Shown here piece after piece: positions 17,216-28,371 of a stretch of DNA of 64,000 nucleotides. Each line of letters starts with the position of its first letter. The first letter of the stretch is position 1. The translations under genes were made by a program, and so were the position numbers. Below the pieces are notes generated by a model that did not search any database, had not been told where the DNA came from, and saw only the letters and a list, made by a program, of their open reading frames with translations. This DNA is from Aeromonas fluvialis (lineage in GTDB: Bacteria; Pseudomonadota; Gammaproteobacteria; Enterobacterales; Aeromonadaceae). The stretch covers positions 1 through 64,000 of the forward strand of contig NZ_CDBO01000021.1 in the NCBI RefSeq assembly GCF_000819885.1, written 5' to 3'.

Positions 17216-17263
17216 TCAGGGAGTGTGCCACCACCAGATGGTCAGGATGGAAGTCGTTTGCAT
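17216..17263 (-). CDS. trpL: trp operon leader peptide
   Basis: The peptide is MQTTSILTIWWWHTP, with three consecutive Trp codons near the end. ACAGGA lies eight bases before the ATG. The stop is about 65 bases before the attenuator hairpin, and the segment just after the stop forms the antiterminator arm. This is the classic arrangement for tryptophan-responsive attenuation. Confidence 0.92.
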   Translation of the reverse strand: MQTTSILTIWWWHTP

Positions 17264-17303
17264 GATAAAGTCCTGTAAAAAATGTATGCAATGAAGTGCC
17301 TAC

Positions 17304-17332
17304 AGAAAACGATAAAGCCGCGGCCAAGTCAA
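17304..17332 (-). promoter_or_regulatory. Candidate trp promoter
   Basis: On the minus strand TTGACT (17332-17327) is followed 17 bases later by TTTTCT (17309-17304), about 40 bases before trpL. The -35 is good and the -10 poor. No TrpR-like CTAGTTAACTAG dyad is visible. Confidence 0.35.
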
Positions 17333-17401
17333 GTCGCTTTTTAGCCTTCTTTCACCGATTTGCCATGAATAGTGACCTGACCACGAGAGCGGAATAACCT
17401 G

Positions 17402-18283
17402 ATGAGATTCGATCTACACTGCCATACCACAGCCTCTGACGGGGTGCTGAGCCCCGCCGATCTGGTGCGCCGCGCCGCCGAAAAACAGGTCGAAGTGTTA
17501 GCGGTTACTGACCACGATACCCTTGCCGGGCTTGATGAGGTGCGCCGCACCATCGAGACAGAGCAACTGCCGCTGCGACTGGTGAGCGGGGTCGAGATCT
17601 CCACCGGCTGGGAGCATCACGAGATCCATATCGTGGCACTGGGGGTGGATGAAAAAAATGTGGCGCTCACCGATTTTTTGGTTGGCCAACAGGCTCGCCG
17701 CGAAGCGCGCGCGCTGGAAATAGGGCGCCGCCTGGACAAGTGTCTCATCCCCGGCACCTATGAAGAGGCCAAACAGCTTGCCGGTGACGCCGCCGTGACC
17801 CGCGCCCACTTTGCTAGGGTGCTGGTGGCGCGCGGGGTGGCCGACAACATGCAGAAGGTATTCAAAAAGTACCTGAGTCGCGGCAATAAAGGCTATGCCC
17901 CGGCCGAGTGGCCCGAGATGAGCGAGGCGATCCGTGCCATTCACGCGGCGGGCGGGCTGGCGGTACTGGCCCATCCCAGCCGTTACGATCTCACCGCCAA
18001 GTGGATCAAGCGGCTGCTGGTGGCTTTCAAGGCGGCCGGTGGCGATGCCATGGAGGTGTCACTGCCCCAGCAGAGCCCGCAGGAGCGGGCCAATCTGGGT
18101 CAGTGGGCCAAGGATCACGACCTCTATATCTCGGTGGGATCGGATTTTCACTTCCCCTCCAACTGGACCGAGTTGGGCCGCCACCTCTGGCTGCCCAAAG
18201 AGGGGATGCCCATCTGGCTGGCCTATCCCGGTCACTTTGGGCTTACCACCGAACAACAGGCCGAGCTGCTGGCGAGTCGGTAA
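17402..18283 (+). CDS. rnm: PHP-domain 5'-3' exoribonuclease RNase AM
   Basis: This 293-residue protein is the YciV/TrpH family enzyme that trims 5' ends of rRNA and degrades short oligonucleotides. The PHP metal sites are visible: FDLHCHTTASDG, AVTDHDTLAG, SGVEIST, LAHPSRY and GSDFHFP. It diverges from the trp operon, as in E. coli. The last 90 bases of the gene are duplicated just downstream. Confidence 0.93.
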   Translation: MRFDLHCHTTASDGVLSPADLVRRAAEKQVEVLAVTDHDTLAGLDEVRRTIETEQLPLRLVSGVEISTGWEHHEIHIVALGVDEKNVALTDFLVGQQARREARALEIGRRLDKCLIPGTYEEAKQLAGDAAVTRAHFARVLVARGVADNMQKVFKKYLSRGNKGYAPAEWPEMSEAIRAIHAAGGLAVLAHPSRYDLTAKWIKRLLVAFKAAGGDAMEVSLPQQSPQERANLGQWAKDHDLYISVGSDFHFPSNWTELGRHLWLPKEGMPIWLAYPGHFGLTTEQQAELLASR

Positions 18284-18416
18284 CGGCGTCAACGAAGAGG
18301 GAACACACAGGGCAAGAGGGGATGGCCATAGTGTGGCTGGCCTATCCCGGTCACTTTGGGCTTACCAGCGAGCAACATGCCGAGCTGCTGGCGAGTCGGT
18401 AACGACGCCAACGAGG
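18197..18416 (+). repeat. Tandem duplication of the rnm 3' end (119-bp period)
   Basis: The segment 18197-18300 recurs at about 18314-18416. GGTCACTTTGGGCTTACCA occurs in both, offset by 119 bases. Divergence is low (a few substitutions and a small indel). The second copy opens a mini-frame at 18322-18402 that encodes MAIVWLAYPGHFGLTSEQ and eight further residues, ending exactly like RNase AM, behind an AGAGGGG ribosome-site-like sequence. Confidence 0.85.
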
Positions 18417-18527
18417 TGGCCGCAAGCAGGTGAAGTGGCCATAAACAGGTTAAGGTAGTGTTATGGGTCTTTGACCCGTGACCATACGAGCGGGCAGGTA
18501 TCGCTGCCCCCATTGCGAGAACAAGCC

Positions 18528-19148
18528 ATGAGTCAGCATTTTTACGTACATCCGGAAAACCCCCAGGCCCGTCTGATCGGTCAGGCGGTACAGATCATCC
18601 AGAATGGCGGCGTCATCGTCTATCCGACCGACTCCGGCTATGCGCTGGGTTGCCAGATGGGTGACAAGGGCGCGCTGGAGCGCATTTGCCGCATCCGTCG
18701 CCTCGACGCCAGCCACGACTTCACTCTGGTGTGCCGCGATCTCTCCGAGATCTCCACTTATGCCAAGGTCGATAACAGCGCGTTTCGCCAGATCAAGAAC
18801 AATACCCCGGGCGCCTACACCTTCATCTTCAAGGCGACCAAAGAGGTGCCACGCCGTCTGATGAACGAGAAGAAGAAGAGCATCGGCATCCGGGTGCCGG
18901 ACAACAAGATCGCCCAGGCGCTGCTGGAAGCCCTCGGCGAGCCGCTGCTCTCCACCACCCTGATCCTGCCGGATTCCGAGATGGCGGAGTTCGACCCGGA
19001 AGAGATCTTCGACAAGCTGGGCAAGCAGATCGATCTGGTGGTCAACGGTGGCTATCTGGGCGAACAGCCCACCACGGTAGTGGATTTCTCTGACGACGAG
19101 CCGGTATTGCGTCGTCGCGGCGCCGGGGATCCGACCCCGTTTGAGTGA
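18528..19148 (+). CDS. yciO: YciO, YrdC/Sua5-family protein
   Basis: The 206-residue protein belongs to the YrdC/YciO/Sua5 fold that binds ATP and tRNA-related substrates. IVYPTDSGYALGC and RICRIRRLDASHDFTLVC are the characteristic nucleotide-binding and basic motifs; SIGIRVPDN and LLSTTLILP follow. YrdC and Sua5 make threonylcarbamoyl-AMP, but the role of YciO is less clear. The ATG at 18528 fits the family N-terminus. Its stop overlaps the scpA start. Confidence 0.9.
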   Translation: MSQHFYVHPENPQARLIGQAVQIIQNGGVIVYPTDSGYALGCQMGDKGALERICRIRRLDASHDFTLVCRDLSEISTYAKVDNSAFRQIKNNTPGAYTFIFKATKEVPRRLMNEKKKSIGIRVPDNKIAQALLEALGEPLLSTTLILPDSEMAEFDPEEIFDKLGKQIDLVVNGGYLGEQPTTVVDFSDDEPVLRRRGAGDPTPFE

Positions 19149-20007
19149 TGTTGCTGAACCGGTGACAGTCCCCTCTGCCGAGACGGGGGCTGGCTCCACG
19201 TTGCCCATCGCGCGGGTTCTGGGGCAGCCCTATCACGAGCTGCCCCAGGACTTGTTCATCCCGCCCGATGCGCTGGAGGTGTTTCTCGATACCTTCGAGG
19301 GGCCGCTGGATCTGCTGCTCTACCTTATCCGGCGCCAGCAGCTCGATATCCTCAACCTGCCGATCCTGCAGGTCACCGCCCAGTACATGGAGTACGTGGA
19401 GTTGATGCAGGGGCTCAATCTTGAGTTGGCGGCCGAATATCTGCTGATGGCGGCCTGGCTGGCGGAGATCAAATCCCGCCTGCTGCTGCCCAAGGCGCCG
19501 GAGCTGGAGGACGAAGAGGAGGGGGAAGACCCGCGGGTGACCCTGATCCGCCGCCTGCAGGAGTACGAGCGCTACAAGGTGGGAGGCGAGCGCCTCAACG
19601 CGCTGCCACGGGTGGAGCGGGAGATTTTTATCGCCACCGCCTTGCCCCCCGATTTTGGCGCCCTCAAGCCACTGGCGCCCGATGTTTCGTTGGTTGAGCT
19701 CGCCCTTTACATGCAAAGTGTGGTAAAACGCGCGACTCATTTCGAACATCACCAGATACGCCGCGAACAGATCCCGACCCGGGTGCGCATGGCGGAGATC
19801 ATCGCCATGCTCTCGCTGGGGCAGACCCTGCGCCTTGAGCAGGTGCTGCGCGCGGAAGAGGGGCGCATGGGGGTATTGGTGACGTTTCTGGCTCTGCTGG
19901 AGCTGTGCAAGGAGCAACTGATCTGGATCCTGCAGGCAGAACCGCTGGGACCAATTCATTTCGCATTGGCTGCAGAAGAGGATGAGAAACGTGAACAGAC
20001 CCATTGA
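19141..20007 (+). CDS. scpA: Segregation and condensation protein A, altered C-terminus
   Basis: ScpA is the kleisin that links the SMC-type condensin heads with ScpB. It has 288 residues; VFLDTFEGPLDLLLYLIRRQQLDILN is the usual N-terminal SMC-binding helix and LELAAEYLLMAAWLAEIKSRLLL follows. The TTG start overlaps yciO by eight bases. The stop lies inside a 100-bp repeat: the last residues (LAAEEDEKREQTH) are repeat-encoded. Without the repeat the frame would continue into EQSEEGNRGAAH and overlap scpB. The core winged-helix region before it is intact, so function is probably kept. Confidence 0.92.
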   Translation: MSDVAEPVTVPSAETGAGSTLPIARVLGQPYHELPQDLFIPPDALEVFLDTFEGPLDLLLYLIRRQQLDILNLPILQVTAQYMEYVELMQGLNLELAAEYLLMAAWLAEIKSRLLLPKAPELEDEEEGEDPRVTLIRRLQEYERYKVGGERLNALPRVEREIFIATALPPDFGALKPLAPDVSLVELALYMQSVVKRATHFEHHQIRREQIPTRVRMAEIIAMLSLGQTLRLEQVLRAEEGRMGVLVTFLALLELCKEQLIWILQAEPLGPIHFALAAEEDEKREQTH

Positions 20008-20171
20008 GCATGCATCCTGTCTGTTTCGTTTCATCCAGAACCCCTGGGTCACATTGCATTTCGCATTGGCTGCAGAAGAGGATGAGAAACGTGAACAGAC
20101 CCATTGAGCATGCATCCTGTCTGTTTCGTTTCAGCCAGAACCCCTGGGTCACATTGCATTTCGCATTGGCC
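19958..20171 (+). repeat. 100-bp tandem repeat across the scpA/scpB junction
   Basis: ATTTCGCATTGGC starts at 19958, 20058 and 20158, an exact 100-base period with two full copies and a 13-base third start. The copies differ by one base near their ends. Each copy holds an imperfect hairpin (19981-20035 and 20081-20135) in which AACAGAC pairs with GTCTGTT and AAACG with CGTTT. The scpA stop at 20005-20007 lies in copy one. Confidence 0.95.
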
Positions 20172-20193
20172 GAGCAGAGCGAGGAGGGCAACC

Positions 20194-20766
20194 GTGGCGC
20201 TGCCCACTGAACGACTCAAGACCTTGATCGAAGCGGCCCTGTTCGTGGCCGGTCGTCCGCTCAATGTCAGCGAGCTGAAAAGCAGCGTGCTGGCCGATTA
20301 TCCGGTGACCAGTCGCTACGTTCAGCTGCTGTTGGCCGAGATCAGGCAAGATTACAGCACGCGAGGCGTCGAGCTCAAAGAGGTCGCCTCCGGCTGGCGC
20401 TTTCAGGCGCGTCAGGAGTATGCCGAGGAGCTCTCAAGGCTCTGGAGTGAACGGGCGCCGCGTTATTCGCGCGCCGTGATGGAGACGCTGACCCTGATCG
20501 CCTATCGCCAACCCATCACCCGGGCCGAGATCGAAGCGATCCGCGGGGTGGCGGTGTCGAGCCAGATAGTGAATACCCTGAAAGAGCGTGGCTGGGTGCG
20601 CAGCATCGGTCACAAAGAAGTGGCAGGCCGCCCCGAGCTGCTCGCCACCACCAGAGAGTTTCTGGATTATTTTAATCTGCAGAGTCTGGAGCAGCTCCCC
20701 GAGCTGGATCCCGAGCTGCAACCCTTGTCGCTCTCCGGAGTAGACGAGGGCAGCGATGCCCGGTAA
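20194..20766 (+). CDS. scpB: Segregation and condensation protein B
   Basis: ScpB dimerises through winged-helix domains and binds the centre of ScpA in the condensin complex. I place the start at GTG 20194, seven bases after GAGGAGGG; an upstream ATG at 20104 would add 30 residues that are only repeat-encoded. The protein is then 190 residues: LIEAALFVAGRPLN and VMETLTLIAYRQPITRAEIEAIRG are the family helices and GRPELLATTREFLDYFNL the C-terminal wing. Confidence 0.92.
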   Translation: MALPTERLKTLIEAALFVAGRPLNVSELKSSVLADYPVTSRYVQLLLAEIRQDYSTRGVELKEVASGWRFQARQEYAEELSRLWSERAPRYSRAVMETLTLIAYRQPITRAEIEAIRGVAVSSQIVNTLKERGWVRSIGHKEVAGRPELLATTREFLDYFNLQSLEQLPELDPELQPLSLSGVDEGSDAR

Positions 20767-20900
20767 ATGGCGCCCAATCGTGTCAATTTCACCGGCATGG
20801 ACATTTTTCAACCGTGGCGAACGCTCCAACCGGCGTTTGTGACAGTTAACCCCGTTGCCCCTTTTACGAGTGGGCAGCGATCAACAATCAGGTAACCCCG

Positions 20901-21824
20901 ATGAGTGAAAAACTGCAAAAAGTGTTGGCCCGCGCGGGTCACGGCTCCCGTCGTGAGATGGAGGCCCTGATCACCGCAGGTCGGGTCAGTGTGGATGGCA
21001 AGGTCGCCACACTGGGGGATCGCGTCGAAGTGAACGCCGTGATCCGGGTGGATGGTCACCAGATCAAGACCCGTGCCGCGGAAGAGGTCATCTGCCGCGT
21101 ACTGGCTTATCACAAGCCGGAAGGGGAGATGTGTACCCGTCACGATCCGGAAGGTCGTCCCACCGTGTTTGATCGTCTGCCCAAGATGGAAGGTGCCCGC
21201 TGGATCGCGGTCGGCCGCCTCGACGTCAACACCTCCGGTCTGCTGCTGTTCACTACCGACGGTGAGCTGGCCAACCGCCTGATGCACCCGAGCCACGAAG
21301 TGGAGCGGGAATACGCGGTACGTGTGTTTGGCGAGATCACCGAAGCCATGTTGCAGCGTCTGCGCAAGGGCGTGCAGCTGGAAGATGGCACCGCCAAGTT
21401 CAACAAGATCAAACCGGCTGGCGGTGAGGGTCTGAACCAGTGGTTCAACGTCACCCTGACCGAAGGTCGCAACCGTGAAGTGCGCCGCCTGTGGGAATCC
21501 CAGGAGGTGCAGGTAAGCCGCCTGATGCGGATCCGCTACGGCGACGTCAAGCTGGACCGCGGCATCCCGCGCGGCGGCTGGCAGGAGCTGAAACTGCCGG
21601 AAGTGAACTACCTGCGCAGCCTGGTCAACCTGCCCAATGAGACCGAATCCAAGGTCGATCTGCAGCAGGATGGCAAAACCAGCCGTCACAAGCAGGCCGC
21701 CCAGATCCGTCGAGCCGTGCAGCGTCACAAAGAGATGCAGGGCAAAGAACCCCGTGCTCGCGCCACCACCGCCCGTCGCAAGCCGCAAGCCTCTACCCGA
21801 AACTCCGGTACCGGCAGCAAGTAA
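20901..21824 (+). CDS. rluB: 23S rRNA pseudouridine(2605) synthase
   Basis: RluB isomerises U2605 of 23S rRNA. The protein has 307 residues: an S4 RNA-binding domain ([25 protein letters not shown]), then the RsuA-type catalytic domain with the Asp in [27 protein letters not shown] is the C-terminal family motif, followed by a basic Lys/Arg/Thr-rich tail. It follows scpB by 134 bases, the same neighbourhood as in E. coli. Confidence 0.93.
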   Translation: MSEKLQKVLARAGHGSRREMEALITAGRVSVDGKVATLGDRVEVNAVIRVDGHQIKTRAAEEVICRVLAYHKPEGEMCTRHDPEGRPTVFDRLPKMEGARWIAVGRLDVNTSGLLLFTTDGELANRLMHPSHEVEREYAVRVFGEITEAMLQRLRKGVQLEDGTAKFNKIKPAGGEGLNQWFNVTLTEGRNREVRRLWESQEVQVSRLMRIRYGDVKLDRGIPRGGWQELKLPEVNYLRSLVNLPNETESKVDLQQDGKTSRHKQAAQIRRAVQRHKEMQGKEPRARATTARRKPQASTRNSGTGSK

Positions 21825-21883
21825 GCCGACAACCCGTTGCGAACTGCGTGCTGTCAAAGAGCACACAGTCGGCCAATAGAAAG

Positions 21884-21912
21884 GCCCGCACCAGATGGTG
21901 CGGGCTTTTTTT
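21884..21912 (+). terminator. Terminator after rluB
   Basis: A perfect 9-bp stem GCCCGCACC/GGTGCGGGC with an AGAT loop is followed by seven T. Confidence 0.92.
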
Positions 21913-22062
21913 GTATCAAATGACCCCCATTGCTTGCCAAGGGGGAGGCTGGCAAGAGGTTGAAGGGCGTTTCTGTCGTTTGAACGCCCGCAGTCTCGTC
22001 GTCGTGGTTGCTCTGCGCCGGTGAGCTTGTTAGCCTGTGCGGCTCTGATAGAGGAGTGAACG

Positions 22063-22929
22063 ATGAGCAAGGAACTTGATGAGCTGCTGGCGTTGCTGGC
22101 GCTGGAAAAAATCGAGGAGGGCCTGTTTCGGGGCCAAAGCCAGGATCTTGGTCTGCGGGCCGTGTTTGGCGGACAGGTAATGGGGCAGGCCTTGTCAGCC
22201 GCCAAGCAGACGGTCGAGACCGGCCGTCAGGTTCACAGTTTTCACTCCTACTTCCTGCGTCCGGGGGATGTGACCCGTCCCATCGTCTATGACGTGGAGA
22301 ATATCCGCGACGGCCAGACCGTCTCCACCCGCCGGGTCAAGGCTATTCAGGGCGGCAAGCCCATCTTCTATCTCAACGCCTCGTTTCAGGTGCCGACCGA
22401 CGGCTTCGAGCATCAGGCGCAGATGCCCACCGGCATCACCCCGCCAGAGGAGCTCAAGAGCGAGCTGGAGCTGGTGCGCCCCTACGAGAACCTGATCCCG
22501 GCCTCCCTGCGGGACAAGATCCTCTGCGAGCAGCCCATCGAGATGCGCCCGGTCACGTTGGTCGACCCTATTCGTCCGACGGTGCAGGATCCGGTGCGCC
22601 ACGTCTGGTTCAAGGCCAATGGCCATATGCCGGACGATCTGCGGATCCACAAATACCTGCTGGCCTACGCCTCCGACTTCAACTTCCTGCTCACTTCCCT
22701 GCAGCCCCACGGGGTGTCGTATTGGGAGCCGGGAATGCAGGTGGCGACCATCGATCACTCCATGTGGTTCCACCGCGATTTTCGCTTCGACGACTGGCTG
22801 CTCTACGTGGTAGACAGCCCGAGCGCCAGCGGCGGTCGCGGTCTGGTGCGCGGCCAGTTCTTTACCCGTGACGGCATACTGGTGGCGAGCACCATGCAGG
22901 AGGGGGTGATCCGCCGTCGCGGCAGTTAA
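22063..22929 (+). CDS. tesB: Acyl-CoA thioesterase II
   Basis: It hydrolyses medium- and long-chain acyl-CoA. The 288-residue double hot-dog protein is the usual length. [13 protein letters not shown] and [13 protein letters not shown] belong to the first hot-dog, [12 protein letters not shown] (catalytic Asp) and [16 protein letters not shown] to the second. AGAGGAG lies eight bases before the ATG. The gene stands alone between two terminators. Confidence 0.95.
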   Translation: MSKELDELLALLALEKIEEGLFRGQSQDLGLRAVFGGQVMGQALSAAKQTVETGRQVHSFHSYFLRPGDVTRPIVYDVENIRDGQTVSTRRVKAIQGGKPIFYLNASFQVPTDGFEHQAQMPTGITPPEELKSELELVRPYENLIPASLRDKILCEQPIEMRPVTLVDPIRPTVQDPVRHVWFKANGHMPDDLRIHKYLLAYASDFNFLLTSLQPHGVSYWEPGMQVATIDHSMWFHRDFRFDDWLLYVVDSPSASGGRGLVRGQFFTRDGILVASTMQEGVIRRRGS

Positions 22930-22946
22930 GTCGCGCAGCGGAGTGC

Positions 22947-22976
22947 AAAACGGGGTGGCTTGGGCCACCCCGTTTT
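22947..22976. terminator. Bidirectional terminator between tesB and aceK
   Basis: The stem AAAACGGGGTGGC / GCCACCCCGTTTT has a TTGG loop. Flanking A and T runs serve both convergent genes. Confidence 0.88.
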
Positions 22977-23007
22977 CATTTCTGCTAGTCGTGTTGGCTA
23001 TGCGGAC

Positions 23008-24792
<1,785 letters not shown>

Positions 24793-24941
24793 TCACACGT
24801 CAGGCCACTATCGCAACATTCAAACGTCTGTTCAAGTGGCAATTTTCGGGGATAAACGGTAGATTGCGCCCCTGTTTTGGTGATGGTTTAGCGACTGTTT
24901 GCTGTCTGTTTGAGTGGCCGTCCGGCCTGTGAGGAAACCCG

Positions 24942-25646
24942 ATGAAACTCTATTTTGTCCTGGTGGCACCTGCCCGCCCCGCGAATGTGGGGGCCGCTGC
25001 CCGCGCCATGAAAACCATGGGATTCGATGCCATGCGACTGGTGGCGAGCCGGGTACATGAAGAGGAGGAGGCGAGCTGGGTAGCTCACGGCGCCCAGGAG
25101 ATCCTGACTCAGGCCGAGGCGTTCGATAGCCTTCCCGAGGCGCTGGCGGACATGGATCTGGTGATCGCCACCACTGCCCGTGAGCGCGGCCGTTACCAGC
25201 ACTACCTCACGCCGGGGGAGATCCGCGAGCAGATCCGTGCCAAGCCTTCACTCAACAAGGTCGCCATCGTCTTTGGCTGCGAGGAGTCGGGGCTCTCCAA
25301 CGAGCAGCTGGCCGAAGTCGATCTCATCAGCTATCTGCCCCTCAAGGTGAGCTACCCGTCGCTCAATCTGGGGCAGGCGATCATGCTCTACGCCTACGAG
25401 ATGAGTCAGCTGATGGATGAGCTGAACGCCGACGGTGCCGCTGCGGTAGCAGAAAATTTTGATAATGCCGGGCAGGTTCGAGTGCTCAAAAGCAAAACAG
25501 CAGAATTGCTAGGTGAACTCGGAGTTTCGCAGGATGAAAAACTGCATCAATGGGTGATGGACCGGGTGCCCATGCTGCCGCAGCGGGATTTGAACATGCT
25601 CCACCTGCTCTGCAAAGACCTTGCGCGCCGCTTTGGGCGTGAGTAG
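24942..25646 (+). CDS. yjtD: SPOUT RNA methyltransferase YjtD/LasT (TrmJ-like)
   Basis: A 234-residue member of the SpoU/TrmJ branch of SPOUT 2'-O-methyltransferases. LVAPARPANVGAAARAMKTMG is the N-terminal RNA/SAM motif, VIVFGCEESGLSNEQL-like and YPSLNLGQAIMLYAYE the knotted SAM site. The position just upstream of thrLABC is as for lasT/yjtD in E. coli, which favours this name over trmJ. The RNA target is not known from sequence. Confidence 0.85.
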   Translation: MKLYFVLVAPARPANVGAAARAMKTMGFDAMRLVASRVHEEEEASWVAHGAQEILTQAEAFDSLPEALADMDLVIATTARERGRYQHYLTPGEIREQIRAKPSLNKVAIVFGCEESGLSNEQLAEVDLISYLPLKVSYPSLNLGQAIMLYAYEMSQLMDELNADGAAAVAENFDNAGQVRVLKSKTAELLGELGVSQDEKLHQWVMDRVPMLPQRDLNMLHLLCKDLARRFGRE

Positions 25647-25660
25647 CAAAGAGGTTTAAG

Positions 25661-25690
25661 TTGACAGCCCGCCGCCCGCCGCGGTATTGC
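25661..25690 (+). promoter_or_regulatory. thr operon promoter
   Basis: TTGACA (25661-25666) and TATTGC (25685-25690) are spaced by 18 bases, about 30 bases before thrL. Confidence 0.65.
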
Positions 25691-25721
25691 TAAAAGCCAG
25701 CTTCGTCAACGAGTGTTTGTC

Positions 25722-25796
25722 ATGCAGTTATTCATCAACATCATCACCACCACCATTATTACCGGTACCACCACAGGTGGCACTGGGGCCGGTTGA
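25722..25796 (+). CDS. thrL: thr operon leader peptide
   Basis: The 24-residue peptide begins MQLFINIITTTIITGTTT and has eight Thr and five Ile codons, as expected for control by charged tRNA-Thr and tRNA-Ile. The stop lies 32 bases before the attenuator stem. The sequence differs from E. coli ThrL but has the same codon logic. Confidence 0.92.
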   Translation: MQLFINIITTTIITGTTTGGTGAG

Positions 25797-25822
25797 TGCG
25801 CTGACGAACAAGCTCAGAAATC

Positions 25823-25858
25823 AAAAAAGGCCCGTACCCACCCAGTACGGGCCTTTTT
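25823..25858 (+). terminator. thr attenuator
   Basis: The stem GGCCCGTAC / GTACGGGCC (25829-25837 with 25845-25853) is extended by A:T pairs and ends in TTTTT. It lies between thrL and thrA. Confidence 0.92.
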
Positions 25859-25909
25859 GTTGGATTGGTTTTTAGATTGAATTTCATAGATTTACAGGGA
25901 GAGAAAGCG

Positions 25910-28369
25910 ATGAGAGTGTTGAAATTTGGCGGGTCTTCACTGGCCGATGCAGAGCGTTTTTTACGGGTGGCGGATATCGCGGTCAACACCCACGGCCAAT
26001 CTCAGGTAGCCCTGGTGCTGTCTGCGCCTGCCAAGGTGACCAATCATCTGGTAGCGCTGGTGGAACAGACCAGTCGTGGCATGGATGCCAGTTCCACCCT
26101 GTTTGAAGTGAACGGCATCTTCTCCCGCCTGCTGGCCGGGTTGAAGGCGGCCTATCCGGCGCTGGATGACAAGGCGCTGCTGGCCCGTCTCACCGCCGAG
26201 CTGGATCAGGTGGAGCGTCTGATGCAGGGCATCCGTCTGCTGGGCCTCTGTCCGGACAACGTGCAGGCGCGCATCCTGAGCCGTGGCGAGAACCTCTCCA
26301 TCGCCTTTATGCACGAACTGCTGCGGGTACGCGGTCTGGAAGTGGATCTGATCGTACCGGAAGAGCTGCTGGCCACCGAGGGCGGCTACCTCGAAGCGCA
26401 CGTCGATATCGAAGCCTCCCGTCTGCGCTTTGCCGCTAAAGGGCTCCGTAAAGATTGCCTCTATCTGATGCCGGGCTTTACCGGTGGCAGCGACAAGGGG
26501 GAAACCGTGCTGCTGGGCCGCAACGGCTCCGACTACTCCGCCGCCGTGCTGGCTGCCTGTGTCGATGCCGAGTGCTGCGAGATCTGGACTGACGTCGAGG
26601 GCTGCTACAGCTGCGACCCCCGTCTGGTGCCGGATGCCTACCTGTTGAAAACCCTCTCCTACAAGGAGGCGATGGAGCTCTCGTATTTTGGCGCCAAGGT
26701 GCTGCACCCGAAAACCATCGCGCCGGTGGCCCAGTTCCATATTCCCTGCCTCATCAAGAACAGCTTCAACCCGCAAGGGCCGGGCACCCTGATCGGCCCC
26801 GAGAGCGGCGACGATGACCTCAAAGTGAAGGCCATCTCGGATCTCTCCGGCATGTGTATGTTCAACGTCTCCGGCCCCGGCATGAAGGGGATGGTTGGCA
26901 TGGCCGGTCGCATCTTCTCCGCCGTCTCCCGCGCCGGGGTCAGCATCGTGCTGATCACCCAGTCATCTTCCGAGTACAGCGTCAGCTTCTGTATCCACAG
27001 CTACGACAGTGAGAAGACCCGCAAGGTGCTGGAGCGCGAGTTCGAGCTCGAATTCAAAAACCAGCTGCTGGAGCCGCTGGATATCATCAGCGATCTGGCG
27101 ATCATCTCCCTCATCGGCGACGGCATGCGCACCAGCAAGGGGATGGCGGCCCGCTTCTTCACCTCGCTGGCGCAAGCCTCCATCAATATCGTCGCCATCG
27201 CGCAAGGGTCGAGCGAGCGCTCCATCTCGGCGGTGGTGCGGGATCGCAAGGTGGCGGAAGCCATCAAGGCGTGTCACCAGAACTTCTTTGGCAGCCAGCA
27301 GTTTATCGATCTGTTTGTGGTCGGGGTCGGCGGCGTCGGCGCGGCGTTGGTGGATCAGATCGCCCGCCAGCAACCGGTGCTGGCCGAGCAGGGCACAGGC
27401 CTGCGGGTAGTGGGCATCGCCAACAGCCGCCAGATGGCGGTCAACAAGGATGGCCTGAACCTCGCCAACTGGCGTGAACAGCTGGTGGAGGCGCAGGGCA
27501 GCTTCTCGCTGGAAGGGGTGAAAAAGCTGGTGGAAGATAGCCATATCATCAACCCGGTGATCGTCGACTGCACCTCCTCCGAGGCGGTGGCTGTCCAGTA
27601 TGCCGACTTCCTCGCCGCCGGTTTCCATGTGGTCACCCCGAACAAGAAGGCCAACACCGGTTCGCTCGATTACTACAAGGCGCTGCGCCGCACCGCCCGC
27701 CAGACTCGTCGCAAGTTCCTGTACGAGACCAACGTGGGCGCCGGTCTGCCGGTTATCGAGAACCTGCAGAACCTTATCAAGGCCGGTGACAAGCTGCGAG
27801 CCTTCGATGGCATCCTGTCGGGGTCGCTCTCCTTTATCTTTGGCAAGCTGGATGAAGGGATGGCCTTCTCCGAGGCGACCCAAATCGCCCGCAGCAACGG
27901 CTTTACCGAGCCGGATCCCCGCGACGATCTCAACGGCATGGATGTGGCGCGCAAGCTGCTCATTCTGGCTCGCGAAGCCGGCATGGCGCTGGAGCTCTCT
28001 GATGTGGAAGTCGAGCAGGCGCTGCCGCCGGGCTTTGACGTCAGTGGCGATGTAGAAGCCTTTATGGCCCGTCTGCCCGAAGCTGACGGCTGGTTCCGCG
28101 ACCAGTTCGCCGCGGCCCAGCGTGAAGGCAAGGTGTTGCGCTATGTGGGTTCCATCGAGGGTGGCAAGTGCAAGGTCGCCATCAAGGCGGTCGGTGGCGA
28201 CGAGCCGCTGTTCAAGGTCAAGGACGGGGAGAACGCGCTCGCCTTCTTCTCCACCTACTACCAGCCGATCCCGCTGGTGCTGCGCGGCTATGGCGCCGGT
28301 ACCGAAGTGACAGCGGCGGGCGTCTTTGCCGACGTGCTGCGCACCCAGAACTGGAAGCAGGAGCTATAA
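25910..28369 (+). CDS. thrA: Bifunctional aspartokinase I / homoserine dehydrogenase I
   Basis: It catalyses the first and third steps from aspartate to threonine. It has 819 residues, one fewer than E. coli ThrA. The kinase starts at [17 protein letters not shown]; two ACT regions follow near 320-460 ([39 protein letters not shown]); the dehydrogenase has [14 protein letters not shown] as NAD(P) loop and [15 protein letters not shown]. The ATG at 25910 has GGGAGAG upstream; an earlier in-frame codon at 25865 is rejected because it falls at the attenuator. Confidence 0.97.
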   Translation: MRVLKFGGSSLADAERFLRVADIAVNTHGQSQVALVLSAPAKVTNHLVALVEQTSRGMDASSTLFEVNGIFSRLLAGLKAAYPALDDKALLARLTAELDQVERLMQGIRLLGLCPDNVQARILSRGENLSIAFMHELLRVRGLEVDLIVPEELLATEGGYLEAHVDIEASRLRFAAKGLRKDCLYLMPGFTGGSDKGETVLLGRNGSDYSAAVLAACVDAECCEIWTDVEGCYSCDPRLVPDAYLLKTLSYKEAMELSYFGAKVLHPKTIAPVAQFHIPCLIKNSFNPQGPGTLIGPESGDDDLKVKAISDLSGMCMFNVSGPGMKGMVGMAGRIFSAVSRAGVSIVLITQSSSEYSVSFCIHSYDSEKTRKVLEREFELEFKNQLLEPLDIISDLAIISLIGDGMRTSKGMAARFFTSLAQASINIVAIAQGSSERSISAVVRDRKVAEAIKACHQNFFGSQQFIDLFVVGVGGVGAALVDQIARQQPVLAEQGTGLRVVGIANSRQMAVNKDGLNLANWREQLVEAQGSFSLEGVKKLVEDSHIINPVIVDCTSSEAVAVQYADFLAAGFHVVTPNKKANTGSLDYYKALRRTARQTRRKFLYETNVGAGLPVIENLQNLIKAGDKLRAFDGILSGSLSFIFGKLDEGMAFSEATQIARSNGFTEPDPRDDLNGMDVARKLLILAREAGMALELSDVEVEQALPPGFDVSGDVEAFMARLPEADGWFRDQFAAAQREGKVLRYVGSIEGGKCKVAIKAVGGDEPLFKVKDGENALAFFSTYYQPIPLVLRGYGAGTEVTAAGVFADVLRTQNWKQEL

Positions 28370-28371
28370 GC

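Noticed and set aside
19958-20171. CRISPR-like array at scpA/scpB
   Set aside because: The copies are adjacent with no unique spacers, so it is a tandem duplication.
20104-20193. Upstream ATG extension of scpB
   Set aside because: The extra 30 residues are encoded by the repeat; the GTG at 20194 has the strong ribosome site.
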